Origin: Malaciobacter molluscorum LMG 25693
Lineage (GTDB): Bacteria; Campylobacterota; Campylobacteria; Campylobacterales; Arcobacteraceae
Reading direction: 5' to 3'
Assembly: GCF_003544935.1 (NCBI RefSeq)
Contig: NZ_CP032098.1
Span: forward strand, 1,364,001 to 1,428,000
Length of the DNA stretch: 64,000 bases
Below the pieces are notes generated by a model. It worked only from the letters and a program-made list of their open reading frames with translations, searched no databases and was not told where the DNA came from. Positions 44,786-53,491 of the stretch are shown here, piece after piece. The number at the start of each line of letters is the position of its first letter. Within the stretch, counting starts at the first letter, position 1. Made by a program: the position numbers and the translations under genes.

Positions 44786-44977
44786 ATGGAAGAAAAAATA
44801 CTTTCTAAAGAGGAATTAATCCAGCTTTTTGAAGATAGAGTTATAGTTGACTCTGGCAAAGGCTGGTTTATGAACGATAAAGAAGTGCAAATAATTGCAC
44901 TTCATGATATAGATCCCAAATTTCTTCAAGATGTAACCAATGCTAAATACTACAAAATAATAGTAAAAGGAAATTAA
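44786..44977 (+). CDS. Small protein of unknown function
   Basis: A 63-residue ORF (MEEKILSKEELIQLFEDRVI at start, VDSGKGWFMNDKEVQIIALH in the middle). It has no cysteine and no membrane segment. It starts 18 bases after the response regulator and its stop overlaps the next ATG by one base, which supports translation as part of the operon. I do not recognise a family. Confidence 0.6.
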   Translation: MEEKILSKEELIQLFEDRVIVDSGKGWFMNDKEVQIIALHDIDPKFLQDVTNAKYYKIIVKGN

Positions 44978-45240
44978 TGTCACACTGCCCATTCTGTAAA
45001 AAAAAGATTGCAATGAGCAAAGCTTTTTGTTCTAGAAGTTGCAAAGAGAATTATTTTCAATTAATTGCAATTCAAGTTCCAAAGCCCTTTTTAAAAAGAA
45101 TTTTTGTTTTTTGTGATGCAGAACAAAGAGAAAAAGAGATAGAAGAATTTGCTTCAAGACATGGATGGAGATTAGATTTATTAAAAAACAAAATTGATGA
45201 ACTAGCAATCGACAATGGTTACAGAACTGAAAACAAATAA
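44977..45240 (+). CDS. Small zinc-finger-like protein
   Basis: An 87-residue protein with an N-terminal Cys4 ribbon (HCPFCKKKIA, then AFCSRSCKENYF) and a C-terminal helical part (EREKEIEEFASRHGW, with residues reading REKEIEEF). The FCSxxC spacing is seen in small zinc-binding DUF proteins. It is overlapped by the previous and next genes by 1 and 26 bases, so the three small reading frames are translationally coupled. Function unknown. Confidence 0.65.
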   Translation: MSHCPFCKKKIAMSKAFCSRSCKENYFQLIAIQVPKPFLKRIFVFCDAEQREKEIEEFASRHGWRLDLLKNKIDELAIDNGYRTENK

Positions 45241-46513
45241 CTTGTTTGAATTAGATATTTTAAAACAAATAATTTTGGTTTTTATTTCAGAAAAAGAACT
45301 TACGAATATAAAGTTACCTGAACAATTTGATAAATATTTTGATAAAATTATTTATACTACATTAGACAAAAATCCATTAAATACTATACAAAATGAAGAT
45401 TTAAATAATCTATTACTTGTTATTGATTTAAACAATACTGATACAATAAAGATACTTGAAAAGTTAAATAATCAAATTAAAAATCAACTAAATATAATTT
45501 TATTGATAGATTCTAATAATTTAAATTTAATAGAAAGTTCTCATAAATATAAAATTTCTAATTATTTATTAAAACCTATAAATTTTGATTCTTTTATAAA
45601 TTTATTTACAATAATGAAAAAACAAATAGAACAAAAAAAGCAAAAAGATACAAAAATTAAAGAACTAAATATATATAAAAATATATTAGATAAACAAAAT
45701 CTTATAAGTGAAACAGATTTAAAAGGTAATATAACTTATGTAAATGATATTTTTTGTAAAGTATCAGGTTATTCAAAAGATGAATTAATAGGGAAATCTC
45801 ATAGCATAATAAGACATCCTAGTAATTCTTCAAAAATTTATGAGAATTTATGGGAAACAATTAAATCAGGAAATGTTTGGAAAGGTAAGCTCAAAAATAT
45901 TTCTAAAGAGGGTAATGTATATTATGTAAAATCATATATTTCTCCAATATTTAATGATGATGGGGAGATTATCAAATATATAGGAAGTAAATATTTAGTT
46001 ACTAAAGAGGAAGAAGAAAAACAAATTTTAAAAAAATTTATTTTGCAACAAAAATCACAAAAAATTAAACAAGAAAATGAACTAGAACAGAAATATCAAA
46101 ATATGATGGAAAAATCTTTAGAGAATAAAGATAAGCAAGTTGCAATATTTGTTTCAGAACTACATAGTGAAATAAAAGTTTTGCGTTCAAAAATAGAAGA
46201 TAGCAAAGGTAGAATATTAAACTTAGAGCATAAACTTGCTGATTCACAAAAAAAGAATGAAATTGATCATGAAGATTTTCTTCAAAAGCTATCAAAAATG
46301 CGTACAACTACAAGAATAAGTTATGAAAAATATGAAAAATTTAAAAAACAGAATGATGCATTAAAAGAGAAAATAGAAAAAGCGCAAGAATCAATAAAAG
46401 TATATCAAGAATACATAGAAGAGTATAGACAAAAAATTGATGATTTAAATGATGTAATTAAGTCTTACGAAGATGATAAGAAAAAAGCAGCAGAAGAAGC
46501 TGCTAAAAAATAG
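45215..46513 (+). CDS. Receiver-like/PAS protein with long coiled-coil and no output domain
   Basis: A 432-residue soluble protein. Residues about 1-140 form a degenerate receiver (LLLVIDLNN, LLKPINFDS). Residues about 150-265 are an Aer-type PAS (NITYVNDIFCKVSGYSKDEL, GKSHSIIRHPSNS, NVWKGKLKNIS). The last 160 residues form a charged coiled coil (KMRTTTRISYEKYEKF region) ending KKAAEEAAKK. No kinase, cyclase or DNA-binding domain follows, so it probably acts through protein contact. The start overlaps the previous gene by 26 bases; a TTG at 45243 is an alternative. Confidence 0.75.
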   Translation: MVTELKTNNLFELDILKQIILVFISEKELTNIKLPEQFDKYFDKIIYTTLDKNPLNTIQNEDLNNLLLVIDLNNTDTIKILEKLNNQIKNQLNIILLIDSNNLNLIESSHKYKISNYLLKPINFDSFINLFTIMKKQIEQKKQKDTKIKELNIYKNILDKQNLISETDLKGNITYVNDIFCKVSGYSKDELIGKSHSIIRHPSNSSKIYENLWETIKSGNVWKGKLKNISKEGNVYYVKSYISPIFNDDGEIIKYIGSKYLVTKEEEEKQILKKFILQQKSQKIKQENELEQKYQNMMEKSLENKDKQVAIFVSELHSEIKVLRSKIEDSKGRILNLEHKLADSQKKNEIDHEDFLQKLSKMRTTTRISYEKYEKFKKQNDALKEKIEKAQESIKVYQEYIEEYRQKIDDLNDVIKSYEDDKKKAAEEAAKK

Positions 46514-46516
46514 AAA

Positions 46517-47332
46517 TTAATTTTTACTTTTTGTCTTTACTTTTAAATAAACTATAGTACAAAATATTGCAAAAACAGTAGATTGTAACATTCCCATAGT
46601 TAACCAATCACTATAAATAAAACCTAATTGAATATCAGGTTGTCTAAATAATTCTGCAATAATTCTTGCAATTGAGTATAAAATTCCATAAAGTATTGCA
46701 AGTTGTCCATCAAAAGTTTTATATTTTCTAACAACAAATAGTATAATAAATATTAAAATACCTTCTAAGAATGCTTCATATAGTTGAGATGGATGTCTTA
46801 ATGTACCATCTACATATATTCCCCATGGAACATCAGTTATTCTTCCTACTAATTCCTGATTAAAGAAGTTACCAATTCTTCCAAATACATATCCTGCAGA
46901 TACACCTAAAACTGCAATATCTGCTATAAAAAGAAATGAAACTTTTTTTTTCTTACAAAATAAAAAGGAAGCAATAATAAATCCAATTACAGCGCCATGA
47001 TAACTCATACCTGATATTCCTGTATAAACACCATTTATATATGGATTAAATATTTGCCATGGATGTGTAACATAATATAAAGTGTTGGGATCATAAAATA
47101 ATACATATCCTAATCTTGCACCTAAAATTACACCAATTTCAGCCCACCAAATATAAGAATCAAAAATGTGTTCTTTTATTTGAATATTATCATATTTGAT
47201 AAAAGCTTTTGCTACAAAAATTGCACTTAATAATGCTAAAGCATACATTATTCCATACCAATGTACAGAAATAGATCCAAGTTCAAATGCAATAGGATTA
47301 AAGTGAGAATATATATGTTGCCAGAATTCCAT
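46517..47332 (-). CDS. lgt: Prolipoprotein diacylglyceryl transferase
   Basis: A 271-residue multi-spanning inner-membrane enzyme that transfers diacylglyceryl from phosphatidylglycerol to the lipobox cysteine. Motifs: SVHWYGIMYALALL, GARLGYVLFYDP, MSYHGAVIGF (catalytic His region), FGRIGNFFNQELVGR (arginine motif) and RHPSQLYEAFLEG. Four bases downstream of the Fe-S oxidoreductase gene. Substrates in this window could include the lipoproteins at 56.3 and 63.2 kb. Confidence 0.95.
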   Translation of the reverse strand: MEFWQHIYSHFNPIAFELGSISVHWYGIMYALALLSAIFVAKAFIKYDNIQIKEHIFDSYIWWAEIGVILGARLGYVLFYDPNTLYYVTHPWQIFNPYINGVYTGISGMSYHGAVIGFIIASFLFCKKKKVSFLFIADIAVLGVSAGYVFGRIGNFFNQELVGRITDVPWGIYVDGTLRHPSQLYEAFLEGILIFIILFVVRKYKTFDGQLAILYGILYSIARIIAELFRQPDIQLGFIYSDWLTMGMLQSTVFAIFCTIVYLKVKTKSKN

Positions 47333-47336
47333 ATAA

Positions 47337-48632
47337 TTACTCTAGTGCATCTGCAATTAATTCTATTGGGTTCTTAAATTCTACATCTTCAACTTTACCT
47401 TGGTGTAAAGCATTAGTAAGTTGCATTCTACAGGCACTACATTCAGCACTAACAATTTGTGCATTAGTTTCTTTAATCATTGCTGCTTTTGGTAATCCAG
47501 CTGCTTTTGCAAAGTGATATTTTTCTGTTTGCATAGTAACTCCACCAAATCCACAACATCTATTTGGATCACTCATCTCTTTGATTTCATAATTATTTGA
47601 TAATAAATTTCTAGGTTCTTTCCATACACCTTGCATTTTTCTTGCATGGCATGGATCATGGTAAGTAACAATTGAGTCAAATTTTTTATTTGACATAGCT
47701 AAAATATTATTTAATTTAGTATTGTTTTCTAACCATTTAGTTGCCATAAAAACTTTTTTAGAAATTGCTTTTGCTCTTTCTTTCCATTCAGGTTGATCAT
47801 GTAAATAATGTTCCCAATCTTGATTTATCATTGCACTACACGTAGCTTCTGGAATAACAATAGCATCTACTTCATCAATCCATGTTTCAAAATATTCAAT
47901 ATTCTTTTTAACCAAATAATCTACTGTATCAAAGTCACCTGTAAAATATGCAGGCGCTCCACAACATAATTGTTTTTTCGGTATAAATATATCTAAATCT
48001 AATCTTTTCAATATTTTTACTAATGAGTCTCCAATATTAGTATATGTATAATTACTCATACATCCAATAAAAATAGCAACTCTATTTTTTTTACCTTCTT
48101 CTATAACTTTATTTTTTGCATAAATATTTTCAGGGTATTTATTTAAAAAACTTTTTTTATCTGCAAAAGGTAAGGCTCTGTCTTTTTTTACAATTGGCAA
48201 AGAAAATCTTGGAAGAGCAGTTTGTTTTTGTTTATCTAATTTCAAAGCACATGTTTGAAACATCCATCCAAGTTTTGAAAGAAAGTCCATAGTTTTTCTG
48301 TGTCTTAGAAGAAAAAAGAATAGTCTTTTATACCAAGCAAGTCCATATTTTTTTGCAATATCACTTCTTACTTGTTCTATTATCATATCAGTAGGAAGGT
48401 CATTTGGACATACATCTACACAGTTTGTACACAGAAAACATGATTCGAAAATATCTTTTGCGTTTTTATCTAACTCTAAATCATCTCTTTTATAAGCACC
48501 AAGTAAATCAATAAATCCCCTTGGACTTGTTGTTTCATCTTGATTTATATTAAATATAGTACAAACAGGTTTACACTTACCACATTTTACACAATCATCA
48601 CTAATTTGTGTATAATCAAATTTATTATTCAC
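47337..48632 (-). CDS. (Fe-S)-binding CCG-domain oxidoreductase
   Basis: A 431-residue protein with two N-terminal 4Fe-4S motifs (CVKCGKCKPVC and CFLCTNCVDVCP) and two cysteine-rich CCG domains (IGCMSNYTY with CCGAPAYFTGD, then YHDPCHARK, RCCGFGGVTMQ and SAECSACRMQL). This is the GlpC/GlcF/LutA/HdrD plan, used for electron transfer from glycolate, lactate or glycerol-3-phosphate dehydrogenation or for heterodisulphide-like redox chemistry. No dehydrogenase subunit is adjacent. Operon with lgt. The true partner is unknown. Confidence 0.85.
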   Translation of the reverse strand: MNNKFDYTQISDDCVKCGKCKPVCTIFNINQDETTSPRGFIDLLGAYKRDDLELDKNAKDIFESCFLCTNCVDVCPNDLPTDMIIEQVRSDIAKKYGLAWYKRLFFFLLRHRKTMDFLSKLGWMFQTCALKLDKQKQTALPRFSLPIVKKDRALPFADKKSFLNKYPENIYAKNKVIEEGKKNRVAIFIGCMSNYTYTNIGDSLVKILKRLDLDIFIPKKQLCCGAPAYFTGDFDTVDYLVKKNIEYFETWIDEVDAIVIPEATCSAMINQDWEHYLHDQPEWKERAKAISKKVFMATKWLENNTKLNNILAMSNKKFDSIVTYHDPCHARKMQGVWKEPRNLLSNNYEIKEMSDPNRCCGFGGVTMQTEKYHFAKAAGLPKAAMIKETNAQIVSAECSACRMQLTNALHQGKVEDVEFKNPIELIADALE

Positions 48633-48743
48633 TTTTTATAAACCTTTAATTATTAGAAAATATTCTTATTTTTATAAAGTAGCTTAATATACTAAAAAAA
48701 ATGTTAATATTTGATGAAATATAATCTTTTTAGCTAAGAGAAA

Positions 48744-48765
48744 TCTAAGACTAAATAGTCTTAGA
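48744..48765 (-). terminator. Hairpin at hemN end
   Basis: Arms TCTAAGACTA (48744-48753) and TAGTCTTAGA (48756-48765) around AA. It overlaps the hemN stop codon; short T-rich sequence follows on the hemN strand. Confidence 0.6.
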
Positions 48766-50118
48766 AAATCTTCTTTTATTTTCAGGTATTTTTTTAAGAT
48801 ATGCATCAAAAGGCATACATATATTTCTTATAAGCATAGTTCCAGTAGGAGATACTTGAATTTTCTCATCAGTTATACTTACAAGATCAGCTTCAACAAA
48901 CTCATCTAAAAAAGGTAAATCTTCTTTAAAGTATTCATTAAATTTTATATCAAATTTATTTTCAACTCTTTTTATATCTAATGAAAAATTACTCATTAAT
49001 TCCATGATAACAAATTGTCTAATTTGATCATCCTCACTTAATTTATAACCTTTAAATGTAGGAAGTTTTCCTTCATCTAATGCATTTTCGTATGATTTTA
49101 AATCTTTATAATTTTGTGCATAATAATCAACACCATTTCCAATAGAAGTAAGGCCAATTCCAATTAAATCAGCTCCTCCTTTTGTTGTATATCCTTGGAA
49201 ATTTCTATGTAATTCACCTTTTTTAATTGCTTTAAATAATTCATCTTCAGGTTTTGCGAAGTGATCCATTCCAACCATTTGATAACCATTATTTGTAAAA
49301 AAGTCTATTGTATCTTTTAATATTACAAGTTTTTGACTTGCTGGCGCAAAAGTTGATTCATCAAACTTTCTCATTGTTTTCATAAGCCAAGGTACATGAG
49401 CATAATTAAATACTGCTAATCTGTCAGGATTTAATTTTATTACCTGTTCAATAGTATTATGAAAAGAGTCTGCTGTTTGATGAGGAAGACCATAAATTAA
49501 ATCAATATTAATTGATTTAATACCTGCATCTCTTGCTATTTTCATAACATTTTGTGTTGTTTCATAAGGTTGAACTCTATGAATTGTTTTTTGAACTTGT
49601 GGATCAATATCTTGTACTCCAAAACTTAATCTATTATATCCACCTTCTTTCAATACATCCATATGTTCTTTTGTAAAAAATCTAGGATCAACTTCACATG
49701 AGATTTCAGCATCATCGCTAAAATTTGGAAAAGTTTGTTTTAGCATAGAAATAATTTCTCTTAATTGCTCAGGAGAAAAATATGTTGGTGTTCCACCCCC
49801 AAAGTGCATTTGAGTAACTATTCTATTAGTGTTTAAATACTTTTTAAGTATTTGAAGTTCTTTTTTTAAGTATTGTAAATATCTTACTTTTTTATCTTCT
49901 TTTGATGTAAAAATTACATTACATCCACAAAAATAACAAGCACTTCTACAAAAAGGAAGATGAATGTATAAAGATAAGTTTCTAGTTTCATCTTGATTTT
50001 TGTAAAGTTCTATTAAATCTTCTTGTGTAAAATCTTCACTAAACTCAGGTGCAGTTGGATAAGAAGTATATCTAGGCCCTGGTTTAGAATATTTTTCAAA
50101 TTTTTTAAAATCTATCAT
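48751..50118 (-). CDS. hemN: Oxygen-independent coproporphyrinogen III oxidase
   Basis: A 455-residue radical-SAM enzyme that makes protoporphyrinogen IX without oxygen. The Fe-S site is PFCRSACYFCGCN (CxxxCxxC with an extra Cys), followed by MHFGGGTPTYFSPEQL, SCEVDPRFFTKEHM and LSFGVQDIDPQVQK. Length matches E. coli HemN. Its ATG overlaps the argF stop (TAATG), so the pair is translationally coupled, an arrangement that is not functionally obvious. Confidence 0.94.
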   Translation of the reverse strand: MIDFKKFEKYSKPGPRYTSYPTAPEFSEDFTQEDLIELYKNQDETRNLSLYIHLPFCRSACYFCGCNVIFTSKEDKKVRYLQYLKKELQILKKYLNTNRIVTQMHFGGGTPTYFSPEQLREIISMLKQTFPNFSDDAEISCEVDPRFFTKEHMDVLKEGGYNRLSFGVQDIDPQVQKTIHRVQPYETTQNVMKIARDAGIKSINIDLIYGLPHQTADSFHNTIEQVIKLNPDRLAVFNYAHVPWLMKTMRKFDESTFAPASQKLVILKDTIDFFTNNGYQMVGMDHFAKPEDELFKAIKKGELHRNFQGYTTKGGADLIGIGLTSIGNGVDYYAQNYKDLKSYENALDEGKLPTFKGYKLSEDDQIRQFVIMELMSNFSLDIKRVENKFDIKFNEYFKEDLPFLDEFVEADLVSITDEKIQVSPTGTMLIRNICMPFDAYLKKIPENKRRFSKTI

Positions 50119-51044
50119 TATTTATCTCTTTGTCTATCAAGCCAAACCATTACACCTTTTTGAGCATGCAATCTGTTCTCTGCTTCTTGAAAAATTAAAC
50201 TTTGAGGTCCTTCCATTACTTCTTCACTAACTTCATAACCTCTATAAGCAGGTAAACAATGTAAGAAAATTGCCTTTTCTTGTGCAAGTTCCATCATTGA
50301 TTTATCTACAATATATCCATTAAAATCTTTAATTCTTTGTTCTTTTTCTTCTTCTTGTCCCATTGATACCCAAGTATCAGTTGTTACTACCGTTGCATCT
50401 TTTACTGCAATTTTTGGATCATTTGTAATAATTATCTTAGCACCTGATTTTTTTGCCATTTCTAATGCATTAACTAATATATCTTCATTAACTTCATAAC
50501 CCTTTGGAGTTGCAATTCTTAGTTCAAATCCAAGTTTTGCAGCTAAATTAAGCCATGAGTGTGTCATATTATTACCATCACCAACATATGCAACTATTAA
50601 ATTTTTATCTAAACCAGCTTCTTGAATAGTTAAATAATCTGCCATTAATTGTACTGGGTGATACTCATCTGTAAGTCCGTTTATTACAGGTACTTTTGAA
50701 TATTTTGCAAACTCTTCTAACTTACTTTGTTCAAAAGTTCTTATCATTACCATATCAACCATTCTAGTAATAACTCTACTTGTATCACTCATAGGTTCCC
50801 CACGACCAAGTTGAATATCATTTGAAGATAAAAATAATCCCACTCCACCTAATTGATAAATACCTGTTTCAAAACTTACTCTTGTTCTTGTACTACTTTT
50901 TTCAAAAATCATTCCAAGAGTTTTTTTATGCATATAATCTTTAAAAACTCTATTTTTAGTCTCTTTTTTGATTTTTCTTGAAAGTTCTAAAATTTCTAAT
51001 ATCTCTTCTTTAGTATAATCTGCTAATGTTAAAAAATGTCTCAT
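50118..51044 (-). CDS. argF: Ornithine carbamoyltransferase
   Basis: A 308-residue enzyme. Motifs: [21 protein letters not shown] (carbamoyl-phosphate site), [30 protein letters not shown], and [15 protein letters not shown] (ornithine site). I start at the ATG at 51044 behind AAAGG; an in-frame ATG at 51071 adds nine residues without Shine-Dalgarno support. The gene is separate from argG. Confidence 0.95.
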   Translation of the reverse strand: MRHFLTLADYTKEEILEILELSRKIKKETKNRVFKDYMHKKTLGMIFEKSSTRTRVSFETGIYQLGGVGLFLSSNDIQLGRGEPMSDTSRVITRMVDMVMIRTFEQSKLEEFAKYSKVPVINGLTDEYHPVQLMADYLTIQEAGLDKNLIVAYVGDGNNMTHSWLNLAAKLGFELRIATPKGYEVNEDILVNALEMAKKSGAKIIITNDPKIAVKDATVVTTDTWVSMGQEEEKEQRIKDFNGYIVDKSMMELAQEKAIFLHCLPAYRGYEVSEEVMEGPQSLIFQEAENRLHAQKGVMVWLDRQRDK

Positions 51045-51214
51045 ACTATCTACCTTTTTAATATAAAGCATTTATTATATATAAGTTGACATTATTTATT
51101 TCTTAATTAAATTAAACAATTAATTTAAATGCCTAAAAAATCCTTTTAAAGCCCATAAAATAACACTTTAGTGACTTTTCTTGTTATGAGGGTTTAAGAG
51201 ATTGTACTCTAAAA

Positions 51215-51230
51215 TTTCACTTGTGTGAAA
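51215..51230. promoter_or_regulatory. Palindrome at the nrdD ribosome-binding region
   Basis: TTTCAC (51215-51220), TTGT, GTGAAA (51225-51230), directly before the AGGA Shine-Dalgarno of nrdD. It might be an operator or a hairpin affecting initiation. It does not match the NrdR box as I know it. Confidence 0.4.
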
Positions 51231-51239
51231 GGAAAATAG

Positions 51240-53345
51240 ATGGTAAATAACGTATTAAAAAGAGATGGAACAACAAAAGAATTTCAAAGTTTTAAAATAG
51301 AAGATGCAATAAAAAAAGCATTTAAAAGTGTACATATTAAATATGACAGCAAAGTATTTTTTAATGTAATTGAAACACTAGAGCAAAAAAGAGTAATTGC
51401 TGTAGAGGATATTCAAGATGCAATTGAAAATGAGTTATTTAAAGCCGGATATTTTGAAGTAATGAAATCTTTTATGTTATATAGACATATGCATAAAATG
51501 CAAAGAGAGCATATATTAGGTTTAGATAAAGATACGACTTATATAAATTGTACACAAACTATTGAAGAGTATATTAATAAAACTGATTGGAGAATTAATG
51601 CAAACTCAAATACTGGTTATTCTCATGCTGGTTTAATTAATAATAGTGCAGGAAAAGTAATTGCAAATTATTGGCTTGATAAAATTTATTCAAAAGAAGA
51701 GGGTTATGCTCATAGAAATGCAGATTACCATATACATGATTTAGATTGTCTAAGTGGTTATTGTGCTGGATGGAGTTTGAGAGTTCTTTTAGATGAAGGT
51801 TTTAATGGAGTTAGAGGAAGAGTTGAAAGTGATGCTCCTAACCATTTTAGAGAAGCTTTAGGGCAAATGGCAAATTTTTTAGGAATATTACAAAGTGAAT
51901 GGGCTGGAGCACAAGCATTTTCTTCTTTTGATACTTATCTTGCACCATACGTATTTAAAGATAAATTATCTTATAGTGAAGTAAAGAAAAATATTAGAAG
52001 TTTTATTTATAATCTAAATGTTCCTGCAAGATGGGGACAAAGTCCTTTTACAAACGTTACAATTGATTGGACAGTACCTGAAGATTTAAAAGATCAAATT
52101 CCAACGAAAAGACAGAAGCATCTTTTAAAAGATTTTGAAGATAAAGATCTTTTAGAGAATATTAAAGAAAAAGGCTATTCTAGTTTTGAAGAATTAACTT
52201 ATAAAGATTTTCAAAAGCAAATGAATATGATAAATAAAGCTTTTTATGAAGTTATGACTGAAGGTGATAAAACAGGCCAACCTTTTACTTTTCCTATTCC
52301 TACAGTAAATATAACAGAAGATTTTGATTGGTATGGAGAGAATACTGATATTTTATTTGAAAATAGTGCAAAAATCGGTTCTTCATATTTTCAAAACTTT
52401 ATTGGAAGTCAATATAAAAGAGATGAAAATGGCAACTTAATACCTAATGAAAATGCTTATAAACCTGGACATGTTAGAAGTATGTGTTGTAGATTACAAC
52501 TGGACTTAAGAGAACTTTTAAAAAGAGGAGGTGGATTATTTGGTAGTGCAGAAATGACTGGAAGTATTGGTGTTGTAACTATAAACATGGCAAGACTAGG
52601 TTATTTATTTAAAAATAATAAAGAAGCATTATTTGAAAGATTAGATGAGTTAATGGAGCTTGCAAAATCAACTTTAGAGAAAAAAAGAGAATTTATACAA
52701 ACATTATATGATAGAGGATTATTCCCTTATACAAAAAGATATTTACCTCATTTTAATAATCATTTCTCAACTATTGGTATTAATGGTATAAATGAAATGA
52801 TTAAAAATTTTTATGATTTAAAAGAAGATATATCGACACAAACGGGAATAAAATTTGCTCATGAATTATTAGATTTCATGAGAAATAAAATGGTTTATTT
52901 TCAAGAAACAACAGGAAATTTATATAATCTTGAAGCAACTCCAGCAGAAGGTACAACTTATAGATTTGCTAAAGAAGATAAAAAAAGATACAAAGATATT
53001 GTACAAGCAGGGTTTAATAAAAATATTTATTATACAAACTCTACTCAATTACCAGCAGATTTTACAGACGACGTATTTGAAGCTTTAAATTTACAAGATG
53101 AATTACAATGTAAATACACTGGTGGTACAGTCCTTCACTTATATATGAAAGAAAGAATTAGTTCAACAGAAGCTTGTAGAAAATTAATAAAAAGTGTAAT
53201 TTCAAATTACAAATTACCATATATTACAATAACTCCTGTATTCTCAGTTTGTCCAAAACATGGATATATAAGTGGTGAACATGAATTTTGTCCAAAATGC
53301 GATGAAGAAATTTTAAAAAAGGAAAAAGAATGCAAGACAGCATAA
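51240..53345 (+). CDS. nrdD: Anaerobic (class III) ribonucleoside-triphosphate reductase, catalytic part
   Basis: A 701-residue protein. An N-terminal ATP-cone (VLKRDGTTKEFQSFKIEDAI) precedes the glycyl-radical barrel (GYAHRNADYHIHDLDCLSGYC, SVTI-like NFIGSQY, RLQLDLRELLKRGGGLFGS). The C-terminus has the zinc-binding cysteines VCPKHGYISGEHEFCPKC and stops at 53345 after KECKTA. It lacks the glycyl-radical segment that normally follows this zinc site; that segment is encoded in the -1 frame from 53330. A slippery A AAA AAG occurs at 53315-53321 in phase. An AGGA Shine-Dalgarno precedes the ATG. It is needed for deoxynucleotide synthesis without oxygen. Confidence 0.93.
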   Translation: MVNNVLKRDGTTKEFQSFKIEDAIKKAFKSVHIKYDSKVFFNVIETLEQKRVIAVEDIQDAIENELFKAGYFEVMKSFMLYRHMHKMQREHILGLDKDTTYINCTQTIEEYINKTDWRINANSNTGYSHAGLINNSAGKVIANYWLDKIYSKEEGYAHRNADYHIHDLDCLSGYCAGWSLRVLLDEGFNGVRGRVESDAPNHFREALGQMANFLGILQSEWAGAQAFSSFDTYLAPYVFKDKLSYSEVKKNIRSFIYNLNVPARWGQSPFTNVTIDWTVPEDLKDQIPTKRQKHLLKDFEDKDLLENIKEKGYSSFEELTYKDFQKQMNMINKAFYEVMTEGDKTGQPFTFPIPTVNITEDFDWYGENTDILFENSAKIGSSYFQNFIGSQYKRDENGNLIPNENAYKPGHVRSMCCRLQLDLRELLKRGGGLFGSAEMTGSIGVVTINMARLGYLFKNNKEALFERLDELMELAKSTLEKKREFIQTLYDRGLFPYTKRYLPHFNNHFSTIGINGINEMIKNFYDLKEDISTQTGIKFAHELLDFMRNKMVYFQETTGNLYNLEATPAEGTTYRFAKEDKKRYKDIVQAGFNKNIYYTNSTQLPADFTDDVFEALNLQDELQCKYTGGTVLHLYMKERISSTEACRKLIKSVISNYKLPYITITPVFSVCPKHGYISGEHEFCPKCDEEILKKEKECKTA
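53315..53321 (+). other. In-phase slippery heptamer A AAA AAG near the nrdD 3' end
   Basis: The heptamer is phased as in dnaX (codons AAA 53316-53318, AAG 53319-53321). A -1 slip here leads to GGA AAA AGA ATG and so into the glycyl-radical frame, giving a fusion of about 750 residues. AAGGA at 53319-53323 is also at good distance from the ATG at 53330, so independent initiation is an equal alternative. Confidence 0.5.
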
Positions 53346-53491
53346 TACCAAAACATTTAGAATCTAAAAGAACAAGATGTGTAGTATATACTAGAGTTAT
53401 GGGATACCATAGACCTGTTGAGAGTTTTAATATAGGTAAAAAAGGTGAACATAAACAAAGGGTTAAATTTGTTGAAAAAAGCAATATATGA
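53330..53491 (+). CDS. Separate 53-residue NrdD glycyl-radical segment
   Basis: This ORF starts inside the nrdD end (14 to 16 bases of overlap) and encodes MQDSIIPKHLESKRTRCVVY then TRVMGYHRPVESFNIGKKGE and a HKQR tail. The TRVMGYHRPV..FNxGK..E..R pattern is the C-terminal glycyl-radical motif of class III reductases; G25 would carry the radical and Cys17 lies upstream. In most NrdD proteins this is contiguous with the zinc site. Here it either works as a detachable radical peptide (as YfiD does for pyruvate formate-lyase) or is fused by -1 frameshifting. A missed A in the A6 run is the null explanation. Confidence 0.85.
   Translation: MQDSIIPKHLESKRTRCVVYTRVMGYHRPVESFNIGKKGEHKQRVKFVEKSNI

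Noticed and set aside
53330-53491. Calling the nrdD end a simple pseudogene
   Set aside because: Both parts keep all key residues, the small ORF has its own Shine-Dalgarno and start, and the overlap is in the phase for translational coupling; decay is not indicated.
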